From DATDRQ01 sp035291645 (GTDB lineage Bacteria; Chloroflexota; Anaerolineae; Anaerolineales; UBA4823): a DNA stretch of 6,674 nt. This document shows positions 4,914 through 6,674 of this stretch, one piece after another. The stretch covers positions 1 through 6,674 of the forward strand of contig DATDRQ010000351.1 in the NCBI GenBank assembly GCA_035291645.1, in the 5' to 3' direction. Within the stretch, counting starts at the first letter, position 1, and the number at the start of each line of letters is the position of its first letter. Below the pieces are notes generated by a model, which saw nothing but the letters and a program-made list of their open reading frames with translations, searched no databases and was not told the origin of the DNA. The position numbers and the translations under genes are program-made.

Positions 4914-5963
4914 ATGGAATTCGTCGATCTGCGATCGGATACGGTCACCCAACCGACCCCCGCCATGCGGGAGGCGATGGCGCGGGCGCAGGTGGGCGAC
5001 GACGTGTACGGGGAGGACCCGACCGTCAACCGGCTGCAGGCAATGGCGGCCGGGTTGATGGGCAAACAGGCCGGGCTGTTCGTGCCCTCCGGGACGATGG
5101 GCAACCTGGCCTCGATCCTGGCGCATTGCGGGCGGGGGGATGAGGCCATCCTGGGGAACAAGGCGCACACCTTCCTGTTCGAGGCGGGCGGGATCGCCGC
5201 GCTGGGCGGGGTGCATCCCTGCCAGCTGCCCAACCAGCCGGACGGCACCCTGGCGCTGGAGGACATCCGCGCCGCCATCCGCCCGGACGATCCGCACGAC
5301 CCTGTCACCCGGTTGATCACCCTGGAGAACACCCACAACCGCTGCGGGGGCGTGGCGCTGACCGCGGAGTATACCCGGTTGGTTGGCGAGCTGGCTCACC
5401 AGCACGGCCTGGTCCTGCACCTGGATGGGGCGCGCATCTTCAACGCGGCCGCTGCCCAGGGGGTGGAGGCGGCCGAGCTGGCCGCTCCGGCCGATTCGGT
5501 CACCTTTTGCCTGAGCAAGGGGCTCAGCGCGCCGGCCGGCTCGGTGATCTGCGGTTCGCGCGAGTTCATCGCCCGGGCTTTGAGGATTCGCAAGCAGCTG
5601 GGCGGGGGCATGCGCCAGGCTGGCGTGCTGGCGGCGGCGGGCATCGTCGCCCTGGAGACGGTGCGCCACCGGCTGGCCGAGGACCACCTCCGGGCCAGGC
5701 AGCTGGCCGAGGGATTATCCGCCAACCCAGACCTTGTTCTGGACCCGGGCACCCCGGCGACCAACATGGTCTTCCTGTCGCTGGCAGAGCAGGTGCCGCT
5801 GCGCGCCGTCCAGGTGGCGGAACGCCTGGCGGACTGCGGTGTTAAGGTGGGCGTGGTCGCCGAGCGCCGTTTTCGCCTGGTGACCCACTGCTGGGTGGAC
5901 GAGGCCGGGGTCGAGCGGGCGGTGCGGGCTTTCGGCGAGGTACTCCGGGAGGCTATGATATAA
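4914..5963 (+). CDS. ltaE: Low-specificity L-threonine aldolase
   Basis: This PLP enzyme of fold type I cleaves L-threonine and L-allo-threonine to glycine and acetaldehyde in the cytosol. The 349-residue product is of normal length. Visible landmarks are the N-terminal DLRSDTVTQPTPAMREAM; GDDVYGEDPTVNRL (28-41); PSGTMGNL (58-65), the cofactor phosphate loop; His85 in KAHTF, expected to stack on the cofactor; ENTHNRCGG (138-146); Asp171 in LDGARIFNA, contacting the pyridine nitrogen; and the Schiff-base Lys202 in FCLSKGLSAPAGS. Gly-rich GGGMRQAG follows at 230-237. The start at 4914 is chosen from the ribosome site and because family proteins begin with this motif. A decayed copy of its first codons lies 978 nt upstream, on the far side of the DapB-like gene. 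Its stop TAA (5961-5963) is embedded in a promoter for the next gene. Confidence 0.95.
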   Translation: MEFVDLRSDTVTQPTPAMREAMARAQVGDDVYGEDPTVNRLQAMAAGLMGKQAGLFVPSGTMGNLASILAHCGRGDEAILGNKAHTFLFEAGGIAALGGVHPCQLPNQPDGTLALEDIRAAIRPDDPHDPVTRLITLENTHNRCGGVALTAEYTRLVGELAHQHGLVLHLDGARIFNAAAAQGVEAAELAAPADSVTFCLSKGLSAPAGSVICGSREFIARALRIRKQLGGGMRQAGVLAAAGIVALETVRHRLAEDHLRARQLAEGLSANPDLVLDPGTPATNMVFLSLAEQVPLRAVQVAERLADCGVKVGVVAERRFRLVTHCWVDEAGVERAVRAFGEVLREAMI

Positions 5964-5964
5964 T
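5956..5964 (+). promoter_or_regulatory. Extended -10 promoter overlapping the ltaE stop codon
   Basis: TGaTATAAT is a perfect extended -10 element (TGN plus TATAAT at 5959-5964). It contains the ltaE stop TAA. No -35 is recognisable 17 nt upstream, which is tolerated with an extended -10. Transcription would start around 5970, giving a leader of about 90 nt before the recombinase ATG. Confidence 0.6.
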
Positions 5965-6023
5965 ATTTCTCGCCGAGGAGGGCGGGAAAACAGAATCTTT
6001 ATTGAACGAAACCCCAGCTGGGA

Positions 6024-6054
6024 AGGCGGCAGCCGGGAGATAGAAAAGCCGCCT
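6024..6054 (+). promoter_or_regulatory. Stem-loop in the recombinase leader
   Basis: AGGCGGC (6024-6030) pairs perfectly with GCCGCCT (6048-6054), leaving a 17-nt loop that holds GGGAGA (6035-6040), the only Shine-Dalgarno-like bases near the ATG at 6060. The stem ends 5 nt before the ATG. A small palindrome CCCAGCTGGG (6013-6022) and a CGCC/GGCG hairpin (5971-5984) lie upstream. The 3' arm could alternatively pair with GAGGGCGG (5978-5985) with one bulge. Confidence 0.4.
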
Positions 6055-6059
6055 CAACC

Positions 6060-6674
6060 ATGGAACGACAGGTAAACGCCTTTCTGGCCAGCATCGAGTC
6101 CCAATCCGATTATTCTGCCAGTACGCGCCTGGCTTATGCCAGCGACCTGCGCGTTTTTATGGATTACCTGACGACCAGCCTGCAGCGCCCACCCCAACTG
6201 GAAGATCTGACCCCAGAACATCTCGCCTTATTTCTGCAAGCCGAGGGCAACTCCGGCAAGCGCCAGAGCACCCTGGTGCGCCGCCGGGCGACTCTGCGCA
6301 GTTTCACGCGTTACTTAACCAGACATGGCGACCTGCCGGGTGGAGCGCCGGCTATCGATGCAGTGCAGGTCGAGCGGGCAATCGCGGCGGTGCCGGTGTT
6401 ACCTGTTCTGCAGTGTCTGACGGAGGCTCAGGTGGCGAGCGTCCTGGTGGCCATCGAGACCTCCCCCCGCCCGCGGGCCCGCCGCGACCAGGCCATCCTG
6501 CTGCTGATGTTGGAAACCGGTCTCTCGGTCGGTGCCCTGGTGAGGCTGGATCTCGCCGACCTGGACCTGCGCCAGGGCTTCGTATACGTGCCAGGTGAGA
6601 ACGGGAAGTCGAATCGCATCCCTGTGGGGACAGCGGCTCTGGCGCTGGGCGGCTACCTGCAAGAAGGCCGGCCG
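6060..6674 (+). CDS. XerC/D-like tyrosine recombinase, N-terminal 205 residues (runs off the window)
   Basis: The open frame continues to the window edge. Residues 1-90 form the SAM-like N-terminal DNA-binding domain of the Xer/phage integrase family: MERQVNAFLASIE, then the S-x-x-T-R-x-A-Y-x-x-D-L-R-x-F pattern at 19-33, and RRRATLRSFTRYLTRHG at 74-90. The catalytic domain begins LTEAQVASVL (120-129) and RRDQAILLLMLETGLSVGAL (141-160), followed by DLADLDL and GKSNRIPV (182-189) with the beta-hairpin Lys183. The usual T-G-L-R-x-S-E-L box reads T-G-L-S-V-G-A-L, so the first catalytic Arg is Ser156. The H-x-x-R, second His and Tyr boxes lie outside. ATG 6060 is chosen because no other ordinary start follows the in-frame stop at 6003-6005. 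An extended -10 promoter within the end of ltaE probably drives it. It could be an inactive or divergent Xer homologue. Confidence 0.85.
   Translation, partial: MERQVNAFLASIESQSDYSASTRLAYASDLRVFMDYLTTSLQRPPQLEDLTPEHLALFLQAEGNSGKRQSTLVRRRATLRSFTRYLTRHGDLPGGAPAIDAVQVERAIAAVPVLPVLQCLTEAQVASVLVAIETSPRPRARRDQAILLLMLETGLSVGALVRLDLADLDLRQGFVYVPGENGKSNRIPVGTAALALGGYLQEGRP

Overview
This is a GC-rich window in which every supported gene lies on the plus strand. The gene families and the style of the intergenic DNA suggest Chloroflexota, possibly Anaerolineae: an RNA polymerase -10 box placed so that transcription would start at the lspA start codon, stem-TGAA-loop intergenic repeats, and a QueD-like/GT4/methyltransferase neighbourhood. 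This assignment is an inference from recall; no marker gene proves it.

Layout. Positions 1-81 hold the last codons of a 6-pyruvoyl-tetrahydropterin synthase/QueD-type protein. A complete GT4-family glycosyltransferase follows 21 nt later (103-1182) and ends at a short GC hairpin with a T6 run (1187-1206). After a leader containing a 7-bp stem comes a class I SAM methyltransferase. Its reading frame has no ATG, GTG or TTG at its natural N-terminus and probably starts at an ATC (1291-2229). A TACAAT box six bases before an ATG then introduces lspA, lipoprotein signal peptidase (2279-2845). lspA overlaps a RluD-family pseudouridine synthase by 8 nt (2838-3764), so these two form a coupled pair.

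From 3765 to 4913 the character changes. GC drops to about 55 percent in the segments I counted. There is a cluster of hairpins whose TGAA loops are spaced exactly 31 nt apart (3833-3907), then a decayed second copy of the start of the threonine aldolase gene (3927-4007). That copy survives as a 33-codon mini-ORF. Its stop overlaps, as ATGA, the start of a DapB-like dehydrogenase (4034-4831) that lacks the catalytic histidine. The intact low-specificity L-threonine aldolase gene follows (4914-5963). The simplest reading is that the DapB-like gene was placed in front of ltaE by an insertion or duplication event that left a second ltaE 5' end as a scar, and that the scar now supplies the ribosome binding site for the newcomer.

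The ltaE stop codon is embedded in an extended -10 promoter (TGaTATAAT, 5956-5964). This is followed by a roughly 90-nt leader with stem-loops and then a XerC/D-like tyrosine recombinase (6060 to the edge). The residue at the expected first catalytic arginine of that protein is serine.

Functional groups: possible pterin modification (QueD-like, GT4, methyltransferase); lipoprotein maturation and rRNA modification (lspA, rluD); amino-acid metabolism (DapB-like, ltaE); DNA recombination (Xer-like). The most unusual points are the ltaE scar with its coupled DapB-like gene, the 31-nt-spaced TGAA hairpins, the non-canonical methyltransferase start, and the recombinase lacking Arg I.
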